Positions 30,732-38,852 of a DNA stretch of 64,000 nt are shown one piece after another. A program made the position numbers and the translations under genes. The notes under the pieces were generated by a model that had not been told where the DNA came from, did no database searches, and saw only the letters and a list, made by a program, of their open reading frames with translations. The DNA comes from Methylobacteriaceae bacterium. GTDB lineage: Bacteria; Pseudomonadota; Alphaproteobacteria; Rhizobiales; Beijerinckiaceae. The stretch covers positions 1 through 64,000 of the forward strand of contig CANEZL010000024.1 in the NCBI GenBank assembly GCA_947444195.1, written 5' to 3'. Each line of letters starts with the position of its first letter. Position 1 is the first letter of the stretch.

Positions 30732-31478
30732 ATGCTGAACACGGCACCGGGCCGCACGCCTCCCCGTCCCGCCGGCCCGCGCTTCGGCGCCGTCCCCGCG
30801 GCCGATGCCCCGTGCGGCAGCCTCCCCGAGCGGATCGCCGCCTGCGCGGCGCTCCACGGGGCGGCGCCGGCCCTCGCCGGCTCGGGCGAGGCGCTCAGCT
30901 ATGCCGAACTCGGCGCCGCCCAGGCCCGCTACGCCCGCTGGGCGCGGGCCGAGGGCTACGGCCCCGGCACGACTGCGGCGCTGCTGATGGCCGACCGGCC
31001 GGGCCGCCACGCCCTCTGGCTCGGCCTCGCGCGGGCGGGCCTGCGGGTGGCGCTCCTCGATCCCGCCGCGCGCGGCTGGCCCCTCGCCCGCTGCCTCGCG
31101 CTGGCCGCCCCGGCCCTCCTCGTGGTCGATCCGGCCCTGGCCGAGGCCGTCGCCGCGCGGCCCGCCGCGCTGCCCCCCGGCACGGCCGTGCGCTGGCACG
31201 GGCCCGGCGCCGACCTCGCCCGGCTCGATCTCGAGGCCGCGGAATACGGCGGCGAGCCCCTGGGGGAGGCCGAGATGGCGAGCCCGGACGGGGCGGCCCT
31301 CCTCGCCTTCACGGCGGATCCGAGCGTCCGGTGGGCGGGCGCCGAGGCGAGCCACGGGCAATTGGCGGCCTGGACGGAGGGCGCCGCGCCGTGCCCGCCG
31401 GCCTTCCGCGCCCTCGTCGAGATCGGCGCGCGGCTCCTCGCCGGCCCGGCCGAGCGGAGCGCCTGCGGCCTGACCTGA
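30732..31478 (+). CDS. Truncated AMP-binding (acyl-CoA synthetase-like) protein lacking the P-loop
   Basis: A 248-residue protein that looks like the N-terminal subdomain of an acyl-CoA synthetase of the long/very-long-chain type (LSYAELGAAQARYARWARAEGYGPGTTAALLMADRPGRHALWLGLARAGLRVALLD). Where the AMP-binding loop (TSGTTGxPK) is expected, near residues 190-215, it reads AFTADPSVRWAGAEASHGQL. The protein ends about 30 residues later, against a usual 550-650. Ribosome site GGAGACGC precedes ATG 30732. The frame is open with normal codon use, so it may be a functional non-catalytic protein, not a fresh pseudogene. Confidence 0.65.
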   Translation: MLNTAPGRTPPRPAGPRFGAVPAADAPCGSLPERIAACAALHGAAPALAGSGEALSYAELGAAQARYARWARAEGYGPGTTAALLMADRPGRHALWLGLARAGLRVALLDPAARGWPLARCLALAAPALLVVDPALAEAVAARPAALPPGTAVRWHGPGADLARLDLEAAEYGGEPLGEAEMASPDGAALLAFTADPSVRWAGAEASHGQLAAWTEGAAPCPPAFRALVEIGARLLAGPAERSACGLT

Positions 31479-31483
31479 GACGT

Positions 31484-31692
31484 GCTAGAGCATCGTCCCG
31501 AAAGGTGGCTGCCGGCTTTCGGAAAAAGACGATGCAAAATCAAGAGCCTGGCGCATCGTGCTGGATCTGATTTCCAGCACGATGCGCTAGAGCGTGCTGC
31601 TTCTTCACGGAAACATCGGCACGCTCTATCCTGTTGTGGTCGCACGATGACCCCGAGAAACCGGATTCCACTTTCTCGCATCGTGCTCTAGC
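31484..31692 (+). repeat. Family A composite hairpin repeat, full-length copy
   Basis: 209 bp bounded by GCTAGAGCA (31484-31492) and its complement TGCTCTAGC (31684-31692). It contains four successive hairpins: GCATCGTC/GACGATGC enclosing CCGAAAG/CTTTCGG; a perfect 15-bp stem GCGCATCGTGCTGGA/TCCAGCACGATGCGC (31551-31587); TAGAGCGTGC/GCACGCTCTA; and GCACGATG/CATCGTGC enclosing accggattccacttt. It is more AT-rich than surrounding DNA. It lies between the AMP-binding gene and the hydratase gene. Confidence 0.8.
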
Positions 31693-31731
31693 CTCCCCGG
31701 AAAGGCGTCACGCCGAGGAGGGGAGTCCATC

Positions 31732-32535
31732 ATGTCCGCCGCCGCCGCACCGGCCCCCGCCGCCGAGGCGCCTCTCCTGCGCGCGGACGCGGAGGGGATC
31801 GCCACCCTCACCCTGAACCGGCCGCAGGCCCGCAACGCCCTCTCCCTCGGGCTGATGGCGGCCCTGCAGGCCGAGTTCGACCGGATCGGGCAGGACAGCG
31901 CGGTGCGCGCGGTGATCCTGCGCGGCGCCGGCCCCGCCTTCTGCGCCGGCCACGACCTCAAGGAGATGCGGGCCGATCCCGGCCGCGAGGCCGTCTCCGC
32001 CGTGTTCCGGGCCTGCTCGGCCCTGATGCTCACCATCACCCGCCTGCCGCAGCCGGTGATCGCCGAGGTCCACGGCATCGCCACCGCCGCGGGCTGCCAG
32101 CTGGTGGCCACCTGCGACCTCGCGGTGAGCGCGAGCGGCGCGCGCTTCGCCACGCCGGGGGTGAATATCGGCCTGTTCTGCTCGACCCCGATGGTGGCCC
32201 TGTCGCGGGCGGTGCCGCGCAAGGCCGCCCTGGAGATGCTGCTCCTCGGCGAGCCGATCGACGCGGCCGAGGCCCTGCGCATCGGCCTCGTCAACCGGGT
32301 GGTGCCGGAGGCCGAGCTGGAGGGCGCGGTGCGCGCCATGGCCGCGCGCATCGCCTCCAAGGCGCCGCGGGTGCTGGCCATCGGCAAGGCGGCCTTCGCC
32401 GCCCAGGCCGAGCTCGGCCTGGAGGAGGCCTACGCCCACGCCGCCGCGGTGATGACCCGCAACATGATGATGGCGGACGCGGCCGAGGGCATCGACGCCT
32501 TCCTGACCAAGCGCGCGCCCCGCTGGGAAGGCTGA
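31732..32535 (+). CDS. Enoyl-CoA hydratase/isomerase family protein
   Basis: A 267-residue crotonase-fold protein. Oxyanion-hole motifs are FCAGHDLKEM (about residues 71-80) and IATAAGCQLVATCDLAVS (about 115-130). The GCQL context (no catalytic Glu at the first position) and FATPGVNIGLFCSTPMVALSR resemble the ECHDC3-like subgroup. Substrate unknown. ATG 31732 follows GAGGGGAGTCCATC. It is preceded by the composite repeat, which may isolate it from upstream transcription. Confidence 0.88.
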   Translation: MSAAAAPAPAAEAPLLRADAEGIATLTLNRPQARNALSLGLMAALQAEFDRIGQDSAVRAVILRGAGPAFCAGHDLKEMRADPGREAVSAVFRACSALMLTITRLPQPVIAEVHGIATAAGCQLVATCDLAVSASGARFATPGVNIGLFCSTPMVALSRAVPRKAALEMLLLGEPIDAAEALRIGLVNRVVPEAELEGAVRAMAARIASKAPRVLAIGKAAFAAQAELGLEEAYAHAAAVMTRNMMMADAAEGIDAFLTKRAPRWEG

Positions 32536-32622
32536 CGCGGTCGTCGCCCGATCCATCCAGTTCCAGGCGGGCCTCTCCTCCCCCTTGCGGGGACAGGAGC
32601 CGCGCGCGTTACCGACCCGGCC

Positions 32623-33123
32623 TCAGCGCCCGCCCGACGCCCCGAAGCGGCGGGCGAACCAGTCGCGCAGGACGGCGCGCTCGTAGTGGAGCGCGCCCGT
32701 CGAGAAGCGCGGATTGGCGGTGAGCATGAAGTTGATGTCGGTCACCGTGTCCTCGCCGCGGGCAGCGAGGCGGCCGCCGCGCCGGAGGGTGTAGGCGAGG
32801 CGGATGCGCGGGGGCGTGAAATCCTCCACCACCCGCAGGCCGTAGGGCAGGCTCGCCCCCGGCCGCTCGAACCCGGCGAGGTCGATGTCGAGCACCCGCA
32901 CGGCGAGCTCGTCCCCAGGCGCCAGGTGGCGGCGGCCGAGTTCCTCGAAGATCCGGGTCATCTCGGCCAGGGTCGCCCGCAGGCTCAGGCCGGAGCCAAG
33001 CCGGTTCTCCGCATCGGTGAAGCGCTCGGGCGCCTCGTAGCGCACGGCCACCGTCTGCGCCGCGGCCGGTGCGGCGGCGAGGAGGACAGGGAGGAGGGCG
33101 GCGAGGGCGCCGGCGCCCCTCAC
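32623..33123 (-). CDS. Secreted DUF3016 family protein
   Basis: A 166-residue protein with signal peptide (LAALLPVLLAAAPAAA) and the DUF3016 pattern VRYEAPERFTDAENR, LAVRVLDIDLAGFERPG, RIRLAYTLRRGGRL, DTVTDINFM. Function unknown; predicted periplasmic. Its ATG (33123) overlaps the stop of the upstream small gene by 4 bases, so the two are probably coupled. Confidence 0.82.
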   Translation of the reverse strand: MRGAGALAALLPVLLAAAPAAAQTVAVRYEAPERFTDAENRLGSGLSLRATLAEMTRIFEELGRRHLAPGDELAVRVLDIDLAGFERPGASLPYGLRVVEDFTPPRIRLAYTLRRGGRLAARGEDTVTDINFMLTANPRFSTGALHYERAVLRDWFARRFGASGGR

Positions 33124-33341
33124 TGCTGCGCGGAGGCGCGCGCGATCACCTCCAGGAGGGCGCGGGCGACCGGCTCGGTGACGTTGCGCCGGTACTTGCG
33201 GTGGACGAGTTGCCCGTTGTGATAGACGTCGTGCTCGACGTAGAGGCGCTCGCCGTCCCAGCGGACGACGTTGTCCGATTCCGTCGTCTCCTCGACGCCG
33301 AGATCCTGCCGCAGGATCGTGCTCCCGGTGTGCGTCAGCAT
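33120..33341 (-). CDS. Small conserved-looking hypothetical protein
   Basis: A 73-residue protein without signal peptide or membrane span, with charged beta-like segments (NVVRWDGERLYVEHDVYHNGQLVHRKYRRNVTEPVARALLEVI). Family not recognised. Overlap with the DUF3016 start (atga) supports that it is translated. Confidence 0.55.
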   Translation of the reverse strand: MLTHTGSTILRQDLGVEETTESDNVVRWDGERLYVEHDVYHNGQLVHRKYRRNVTEPVARALLEVIARASAQQ

Positions 33342-33435
33342 CCCAAATCCCTGGATCGCGGCCCCATCGGCCCTGGGAGGGCGAGCATAGGCAAGGCTCG
33401 GGCTCCGCGCCAGCGCCGCGACGCGGCTCGCGCGC

Positions 33436-33993
33436 CTACTGCACCGTGACCTGATCCTTGATCCGGTCGTAGGTCGTCCGGCTCAGCACCCGCTTGGAGA
33501 GGAGCTGGTCCACGCTCGAATAGGGGCGGCGCTGGATGATGGCGCGGCCGATATTGCCCCCGCCCCGCAGCCCGTTGAGCTGGGCGAGCGTGCCCGTGTT
33601 GAGGTCGACGAGGGCCACGGCGCGGGGGCCCGCCGTGTCCTGCGCGGTCTCGGCGGCGTCCAGCGCCGGGAGCACGAAGCCGGGCGCGGGGGGAGCTGCC
33701 GCCCGCGGCGCGGGCTGGGGCGCCGGCTCCGGCGGGGCGGCGACGACCGGGGGCGGGGCGGGGTTCACCGGGGGCGGCTGGGGGGCCGCCCTCGGGGCGG
33801 GGGGCGCCGGCTCGGGAGCCGGCAAGGGAGCCGGCAAGGGCTCGGGGGCGGGGGGCGCCCCGGAGGTCTGCGGGGCCCGGACCACGGTGGGCTCCGGCGC
33901 GGTGCGGGGCCAGAGATACTGCACGAGACCGGCGAGGAGGGCGGCGGTGACGAGCAGAATGCCGACACGGATCATGGCCGAGCCGCTCAGCAT
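33436..33993 (-). CDS. Membrane-anchored proline-rich protein with helix-hairpin-helix domain
   Basis: A 185-residue protein: one N-terminal membrane span (IRVGILLVTAALLAGLVQYLW), a Pro/Ala-rich linker (about residues 35-115), and a C-terminal ComEA-like helix-hairpin-helix (VDLNTGTLAQLNGLRGGGNIGRAIIQRRPYSSVDQLL). The layout suggests a DNA-binding domain held outside or at the membrane, as in ComEA, but no competence genes are nearby. Start 33993 has the best ribosome site (GGGAGAACACGG); ATGs at 34023 and 33975 are alternatives. Confidence 0.7.
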   Translation of the reverse strand: MLSGSAMIRVGILLVTAALLAGLVQYLWPRTAPEPTVVRAPQTSGAPPAPEPLPAPLPAPEPAPPAPRAAPQPPPVNPAPPPVVAAPPEPAPQPAPRAAAPPAPGFVLPALDAAETAQDTAGPRAVALVDLNTGTLAQLNGLRGGGNIGRAIIQRRPYSSVDQLLSKRVLSRTTYDRIKDQVTVQ

Positions 33994-34117
33994 CCGTGTT
34001 CTCCCGCCGCAGACGAGGCCCATCCTCGCAGGACCATAGGCGGCATCCCAACCCCCTCGGGCAAGGCCCGGCCCCGCCGATCCACGGGAGATTGGGCCGC
34101 ACCCGCCTCCCGGGCGG

Positions 34118-34287
34118 CAGGGCGATCGCAGATGGAACCGCCGGTCATCGCGGGGCCGCGGGGCGGAGCCCGAGATCCATGCCCACCGAAGCGGTCGGGT
34201 CGGGAAGAGCGGTGTTCATGGATCGCACGCTGCGAGCGCCCCGGAACGACCGCGGAGGGAGCCGGATTGCCATATGCCATCGCCCTG
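34118..34287 (+). mobile_element. Family B inverted-repeat element next to the SMR gene relic
   Basis: A 170-bp copy: left end CAGGGCGATCGCA (34118-34130, perfect), right end TGCCATCGCCCTG (34275-34287, one mismatch). The internal hairpin and the blocks gatccatg, gcggtgttcatggat and cgcacgct are shared with the copy at 27781. Flanking 10-mers (tcccgggcgg, cccagcggac) are not clearly duplicated. The remnant of an efflux gene starts 11 bp after its right end. Confidence 0.65.
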
Positions 34288-34298
34288 CCCAGCGGACC

Positions 34299-34448
34299 AT
34301 GCCCGCGGGCATCGCCTGCGCGGTCCGGTCGGGGGTCGGCATCGTGCTCGTCTCCGGCCTCGGCCGGGCCGTCCACGGCGAGCGGCTCGACGCGCCCGCC
34401 ATCCTCGGGCTCGGGCTCATCGTGGCCGGCGTGCTCGTGGTGAACCTG
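34299..34448 (+). pseudogene. Relic of an EmrE-type SMR efflux gene (C-terminal half only)
   Basis: The translation TMPAGIACAVRSGVGIVLVS, then GLGRAVHGERLDAPAILGLGLIVAGVLVVNLLS, lines up with the second half of small multidrug resistance proteins (typically PVGIAYAxWSGVGIVLI...LDxPAxxGxxLIxAGVLVINL). The first two membrane spans are absent; the frame upstream enters the family B element. After LLS the sequence runs into an 18-bp triple repeat with no stop at the usual place. The conserved Trp of the WSGVG motif is Arg here. I judge it non-functional. Confidence 0.65.
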
Positions 34449-34502
34449 CTCTCGCGCACGGCGGGGCTCTCGCGCACGGCGGGGCTCCCGCGCACGATGG
34501 GG
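34449..34502 (+). repeat. 18-bp tandem repeat, three copies
   Basis: Units ctctcgcgcacggcgggg (34449-34466, 34467-34484) and ctcccgcgcacgatgggg (34485-34502) follow the SMR relic directly. They look like replication-slippage products in decaying sequence. 34503-34650 shows nothing else but the promoter side of eipB. Confidence 0.75.
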
Positions 34503-34650
34503 CATCGAGGATCGCCGCGGAAGGCGGGAGGAAGCGCGGCGCCCCGGCCCGGCTCGACGGGGATCGGTGCCGGGCCGCACCGGGCCGCACGTTGCGGCTT
34601 CCGGCGGACGCACCTATCTCGCGGCGAGCAACGTGATCGAAGGAACGCCC

Positions 34651-35547
34651 ATGCGGCTGCGTCTCGCCCTCGCCCTGCTGCTGCTCGCGAGCGCCGCCCG
34701 GGCGGCGCCGGCAGCGGGTCCGGCCGCGCCGGAGGCCCCGGCGGCCGGGGCCGCCAAGCCCGCCCCCGTGCTCCTCGCCAATCACCGCGCCGTCTACGAC
34801 CTCTCCCTCGCCTCCAGCCGCGGCACCCGCTCCGTGGAGAGCGCCCGCGGGCGCATCGTCATCGACTTCAAGGGCGACGCCTGCCGGGGCTACACGATGC
34901 AGACCCGGCAGGTCACGGTGCTCGAATCCTCGGAGACGGGCAGCCGCACCTCGGACCTGCGCAACACCACCTTCGAGGACGGGGACGGGCGCGAGTTCCG
35001 CTTCAAGACCGCGAGCCTCATCAACGGCGCGGGCAGCCCCGCGGTGGACGGCACCGCGAGCGCGGAGACGGACGGCCTGAAGGTGCGCCTGAAGGAGCCC
35101 CGGCGCGACCAGTTCGGCGCGCAGGGGCCGGTCCTGTTCCCGAGCCTGCACATGCGCCGCCTGATCGAGGCCGCGCGCGCCGGGGAGACCACCGTGTCGG
35201 CCAAGGTGTTCGACGGCTCGGACGACGGCCGCAAGGTCTACGACACCCTCGCCGTGATCGGCCGGCCCAGCACCGGGCCCAGCACCGGGCCGGCGACCGC
35301 CTCCGGATCCGAGCGCGACAAGCCCCTGCGCGAGGGCGCGCTCGCCGCCCTCCGGCGCTGGCCGGTGACGCTCAGCTACTTCACCCCCGGCAAGGGCGAG
35401 AGCACGCCGATCTACACCCTCGGCTTCGACCTCTACGAGAACGGCGTCAGCGGCGCCCTCAGGCTGGATTACGGGGAGTTCGCGATCCTCGGCGACCTGA
35501 CCCGCCTGGAGATGGACAAGGCCCCCGCGCGGCCCTGCACGCCCTGA
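34651..35547 (+). CDS. eipB: Cell-envelope integrity protein EipB (DUF1849)
   Basis: A 298-residue periplasmic protein of the EipB/DUF1849 family, needed for envelope integrity in Brucella. Signal peptide (MRLRLALALLLLASAARA), low-complexity Ala/Pro linker, then a beta-rich domain (NHRAVYDLSLASSRGTRSVESARGRIVIDF). Two cysteines, in GDACRGYTM and near the C-terminus (ARPCTP), correspond to the disulphide described for EipB. Start 34651 follows AAGGAACGCCC. A 12-bp direct repeat (35266-35289) encodes STGPSTGP. Confidence 0.85.
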   Translation: MRLRLALALLLLASAARAAPAAGPAAPEAPAAGAAKPAPVLLANHRAVYDLSLASSRGTRSVESARGRIVIDFKGDACRGYTMQTRQVTVLESSETGSRTSDLRNTTFEDGDGREFRFKTASLINGAGSPAVDGTASAETDGLKVRLKEPRRDQFGAQGPVLFPSLHMRRLIEAARAGETTVSAKVFDGSDDGRKVYDTLAVIGRPSTGPSTGPATASGSERDKPLREGALAALRRWPVTLSYFTPGKGESTPIYTLGFDLYENGVSGALRLDYGEFAILGDLTRLEMDKAPARPCTP

Positions 35548-35565
35548 CCCGCGCCCCCCGACCCG

Positions 35566-35865
35566 TCAGGGGGCCTCGAAATCCGGCGGCTGGCGGCGGC
35601 GCCAGGCCGCGGCGATGCGCTCGGGCGGCACGCCGATCCCCTCGGCGCAGGCGAGGAGCACCGGCTCCTCGCCCACGACGTGGTCGAGGACGGCGCCGAG
35701 CACGGCCGGGTCGCGGGCGCCCGCGCGCAGGTCGTCGGGCGCGAGGCCGGTGACGGCGAGGAAGGGCAGGAGCCGGTCGGCATCGCCGACCATCCACAGA
35801 AGAACGTCGAGGGCCAGGGCGTCGGTCGATTCATCCCCTTGAAGAGGTTTGCGTTTCATCAACAT
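35566..35865 (-). CDS. DUF3572 family protein
   Basis: A 99-residue helical protein (MLMKRKPLQGDESTDALALDVLLWMVGDADRLLPFLAVTGLAPDDLRAGARD) of the DUF3572 group, which commonly lies next to divK in alphaproteobacteria, here divergently. Function unknown. A second in-frame ATG at 35859 is possible. A 7-bp hairpin CCCTGAC/GTCAGGG (35542-35571) spans both this stop and the convergent eipB stop and may terminate both. Confidence 0.82.
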   Translation of the reverse strand: MLMKRKPLQGDESTDALALDVLLWMVGDADRLLPFLAVTGLAPDDLRAGARDPAVLGAVLDHVVGEEPVLLACAEGIGVPPERIAAAWRRRQPPDFEAP

Positions 35866-35941
35866 GTGAACCCTACAATGGTCTTCGATGGGGAGAGCCC
35901 CCGTTAACGACGAGCGTGGCGCGCACCGGGATTAACGCCTC

Positions 35942-36316
35942 ATGAAGAAAACGGTGCTCATCGTCGAGGACAACGAGCTCAACATGAAGCTCTTCAACGA
36001 TCTCCTCGAAGCGCAGGGCTACGCCACGCTCAAGACCGCCAAGGGCATCGAGGCGATCGAGCTCGCCCGCGCCCATCATCCCGACCTGATCCTCATGGAC
36101 ATCCAGCTGCCCGAGGTCTCGGGCCTGGAGGTGACCAAGTGGCTGAAGGAGGACGACGACCTCAAGCACATTCCCGTCGTCGCCATCACCGCCTTCGCCA
36201 TGAAGGGCGACGAGGAGCGGATCCGCGAGGGGGGCTGCGAAGCCTATCTTTCCAAGCCCATCTCGGTCGCGAAGTTTTTAGCAACCGTTCGCACGTATCT
36301 TCAGGAAAAGCCCTGA
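35942..36316 (+). CDS. divK: Single-domain response regulator DivK
   Basis: A 124-residue receiver-only protein. Acidic pocket EDN (residues 9-11), phospho-acceptor Asp53 ([10 protein letters not shown]), Thr in [13 protein letters not shown], Lys105 (YLSKP). In Caulobacter, DivK is phosphorylated by DivJ/PleC and acts through DivL to lower CckA-CtrA activity. It is followed 54 bp downstream by pleD, the classic divK-pleD operon. The upstream region (35900-35936) has two TTAAC motifs that resemble CtrA half-sites. Confidence 0.96.
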   Translation: MKKTVLIVEDNELNMKLFNDLLEAQGYATLKTAKGIEAIELARAHHPDLILMDIQLPEVSGLEVTKWLKEDDDLKHIPVVAITAFAMKGDEERIREGGCEAYLSKPISVAKFLATVRTYLQEKP

Positions 36317-36370
36317 CGCCGAGCCCGCCCCCCGCGCGGGCGGACGACGTCGCACTCCCTGCGAGGTAGG

Positions 36371-37744
36371 ATGTCGGCCCGGGTACTGATCGTCGATGAC
36401 CTGTTCCCGAACGTGAAGCTTCTGGAGACGAAGCTCGCGCTCGAGTATTTCGACACGCTCGTCGCCATGAACGGCCCCGACGCGATCGCGATCTGCGAGA
36501 AGGGCCTCTGCGACATCGTACTCCTCGACGTAATGATGCCCGGCATGGACGGGTTCGAGGTCTGCCGCCACCTCAAGAACAATCCGCTGACCGCCCACCT
36601 GCCGGTGGTGATGGTCACCGCCCTCGACCAGCCCTCCGACCGGCTGAAGGGGCTCGATGCGGGGGCCGACGACTTCCTGACGAAGCCCGTGGACGACACC
36701 GCCCTGTTCACGCGGGTGCGCAGCCTCGTGCGCCTCAAGGCCGTCACCGACGAGCTGCGCAGCCGCGCGCTGGCCTCCCGCGAGTTCGGGATCGGCGATC
36801 CCCTGGCGCTCGCCGCCGCCGAGAACGGGCTCGACGCCCGGATCCTGCTGGTGGAGGACCGCCGCGGGGCCGCCGAGCGCATGGCCGGGGCCCTCGGGCA
36901 GAACCACACGGTCCAGGTCGAGGCCGACCCGCAGCGGGCGATGCAGGCCGCCGCCGAGAACGCCTACGACTGCATCCTCGTGAGCCTCGACCTCGAGGGC
37001 TTCGACGGCCTGCGCCTGTGCAGCCAGCTCCGCTCCCTCGACCGCACCCGCAACGTGCCCCTCATCATGCTGGCCGAGCCGCACGACCGCGGCCGGATCG
37101 TGCGCGGCCTCGATTTCGGCGTGCACGACTACCTGATGCGCCCGGTCGACCGGAACGAGCTCCTGGCCCGGGTGCGCACGCAGACCCGGCGCAAGCGCTT
37201 CTCGGAGGTGCTGCGCGGCGCGGTGCAGGCCTCCATGCAGCTCGCGGTGATGGACGGCCTCACCGGCCTGCACAACCGCCGCTACCTCGACAACCACCTC
37301 GGCCTGCTGTTCGGCGAGGCCAGCCTGCGCCAGACCCCGCTCGCGGCGCTCCTCCTCGACATCGACCGCTTCAAGGGGATCAACGACACCTACGGCCACG
37401 AGGCCGGCGACGAGGTGCTGCGCACCTTCGCCGAGCGCATCCGCCTGCACACCCGGCCGGCCGACATCGTGGCGCGCTACGGCGGCGAGGAGATGGTGAT
37501 CGTCCTGCCCGAGGCGGGCCTCGTGGAGGCGCGCGCCATCGCCGAGCGCATCCGGGCCCGGATCGAGTCCGCGCCCTTCGAGATCCACCGCACCGCGCGC
37601 AGCGTGCCCGTCACCGTGTCGATCGGCGTCGCCGTGCGCGAGCCGCAGGATACCGGCCCCGCCGACATGCTGAAGCGGGCCGACCTCGCCCTGTACCGGG
37701 CCAAGCATGCCGGCCGCAACCGGGTGGAATCGCAGGCGGCCTGA
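36371..37744 (+). CDS. pleD: Diguanylate cyclase response regulator PleD
   Basis: A 457-residue REC-REC-GGDEF protein that makes cyclic di-GMP in polar development. First receiver: phospho-acceptor Asp53 (LLDVMMPGMDG). The second receiver lacks the Asp (CILVSLDLEG), as in the adaptor domain of PleD. GGDEF domain: active site YGGEEM, with inhibitory I-site RPAD five residues before it (RPADIVARYGGEE), so product inhibition is expected. The ATG follows GAGGTAGG. Its 3' end is 145 bp from accA. Confidence 0.95.
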   Translation: MSARVLIVDDLFPNVKLLETKLALEYFDTLVAMNGPDAIAICEKGLCDIVLLDVMMPGMDGFEVCRHLKNNPLTAHLPVVMVTALDQPSDRLKGLDAGADDFLTKPVDDTALFTRVRSLVRLKAVTDELRSRALASREFGIGDPLALAAAENGLDARILLVEDRRGAAERMAGALGQNHTVQVEADPQRAMQAAAENAYDCILVSLDLEGFDGLRLCSQLRSLDRTRNVPLIMLAEPHDRGRIVRGLDFGVHDYLMRPVDRNELLARVRTQTRRKRFSEVLRGAVQASMQLAVMDGLTGLHNRRYLDNHLGLLFGEASLRQTPLAALLLDIDRFKGINDTYGHEAGDEVLRTFAERIRLHTRPADIVARYGGEEMVIVLPEAGLVEARAIAERIRARIESAPFEIHRTARSVPVTVSIGVAVREPQDTGPADMLKRADLALYRAKHAGRNRVESQAA

Positions 37745-37889
37745 GCGCGGCGGCCCGCGGCCGTCCCGCGCCGCTGCCCGCGCGGTTGACAGCGCCCCGC
37801 GCATCGCCAACACCCTCGGCCCGCCGGGACGACCCGCGGCGGGAGCGGCCCGCCGCCGTCACCGGCACGGCGAGGACCGGTGTGAGCCG

Positions 37890-38852
37890 ATGGCGGTGAT
37901 GCGCTCCTATCTCGACTTCGAGAAGCCCGTGGCGGAGCTGGAGGCGAAGCTCGAGGAGTTGCGGGCCGTGGGCGCCCGGGACGGGGCCGTGTCGATCAGC
38001 GAGGAGGTGGGGCGCCTCGAGGGCAAGGCCGCCCAGGCGCTCGCCGAACTCTACGCCAACCTCACGCCCTGGCAGAAGACCCAGGTCGCCCGCCACCCGC
38101 AGCGCCCGCACTTCGTGGATTACTGCGCCGGCCTCATCGAGGAGTTCACGCCGATGGCCGGCGACCGCAGCTTCGGCGAGGACGAGGCCATCGTCGCGGG
38201 CTTCGGCCGCTTCCGCGGCCGGCCGGTCTGCGTGATCGGCCAGGAGAAGGGTGCCACCACCGAGGCGCGCCTGCGCCACAATTTCGGGATGGCGCGGCCG
38301 GAGGGCTACCGCAAGGCGGTGCGGCTGATGGAGCTCGCCGACCGCTTCGGCCTGCCGGTCCTGGCCTTCGTCGACACCGCCGGCGCCTTCCCGGGCATCG
38401 ACGCGGAGGAGCGCGGCCAGGCCGAGGCCATCGCCCGCTCCACGGAGGCCTGCCTGAGCCTCGGCGTGCCCAACGTCGCCCTCGTCATCGGCGAGGGCGG
38501 CTCGGGCGGGGCGATCGCGCTGGCCACCGCCAACCACGTCCTGATGCTGGAGCACGCGATCTACGGGGTGATCTCGCCGGAGGGTGCCGCCTCGATCCTC
38601 TGGCGCGACCAGGGCCGGGCGCACGACGCGGCCACCGCCATGAAGATCACCGCCCAGGACCTGCTCCGGCTCGGCGTGATCGACGGCATCGTGCCCGAGG
38701 CGACCGGGGGCGCGCATCGCGACCGCGAGGCCGCCATCCGCGAGGCGGGCCAGGCGCTGGACGAGGCCCTGCGGAACCTCGCCGGGATGAGCCCCGACGC
38801 CCTGCGCGACCACCGCGCCGCCAAGTTCCTCGAGATCGGCCGCAAGCTGTGA
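37890..38852 (+). CDS. accA: Acetyl-CoA carboxylase carboxyltransferase subunit alpha
   Basis: A 320-residue alpha subunit of the carboxyltransferase that forms malonyl-CoA in fatty-acid synthesis. Motifs include YLDFEKPVAELEAKL at the N-terminus, VIGQEKGATTEARLRHNFGMARPEGYRKAVRLM and GEGGSGGAIALATANHVLMLEHAIYGVISPEGAASILW. Start ATG 37890 gives the family N-terminus. Its stop overlaps the next gene's GTG (gtga). Confidence 0.97.
   Translation: MAVMRSYLDFEKPVAELEAKLEELRAVGARDGAVSISEEVGRLEGKAAQALAELYANLTPWQKTQVARHPQRPHFVDYCAGLIEEFTPMAGDRSFGEDEAIVAGFGRFRGRPVCVIGQEKGATTEARLRHNFGMARPEGYRKAVRLMELADRFGLPVLAFVDTAGAFPGIDAEERGQAEAIARSTEACLSLGVPNVALVIGEGGSGGAIALATANHVLMLEHAIYGVISPEGAASILWRDQGRAHDAATAMKITAQDLLRLGVIDGIVPEATGGAHRDREAAIREAGQALDEALRNLAGMSPDALRDHRAAKFLEIGRKL

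Noticed and set aside
34118..34290. Repeated palindromic units as a possible CRISPR array
   Set aside because: The copies are kilobases apart, not regularly spaced, and carry no spacers; they fit dispersed small elements.
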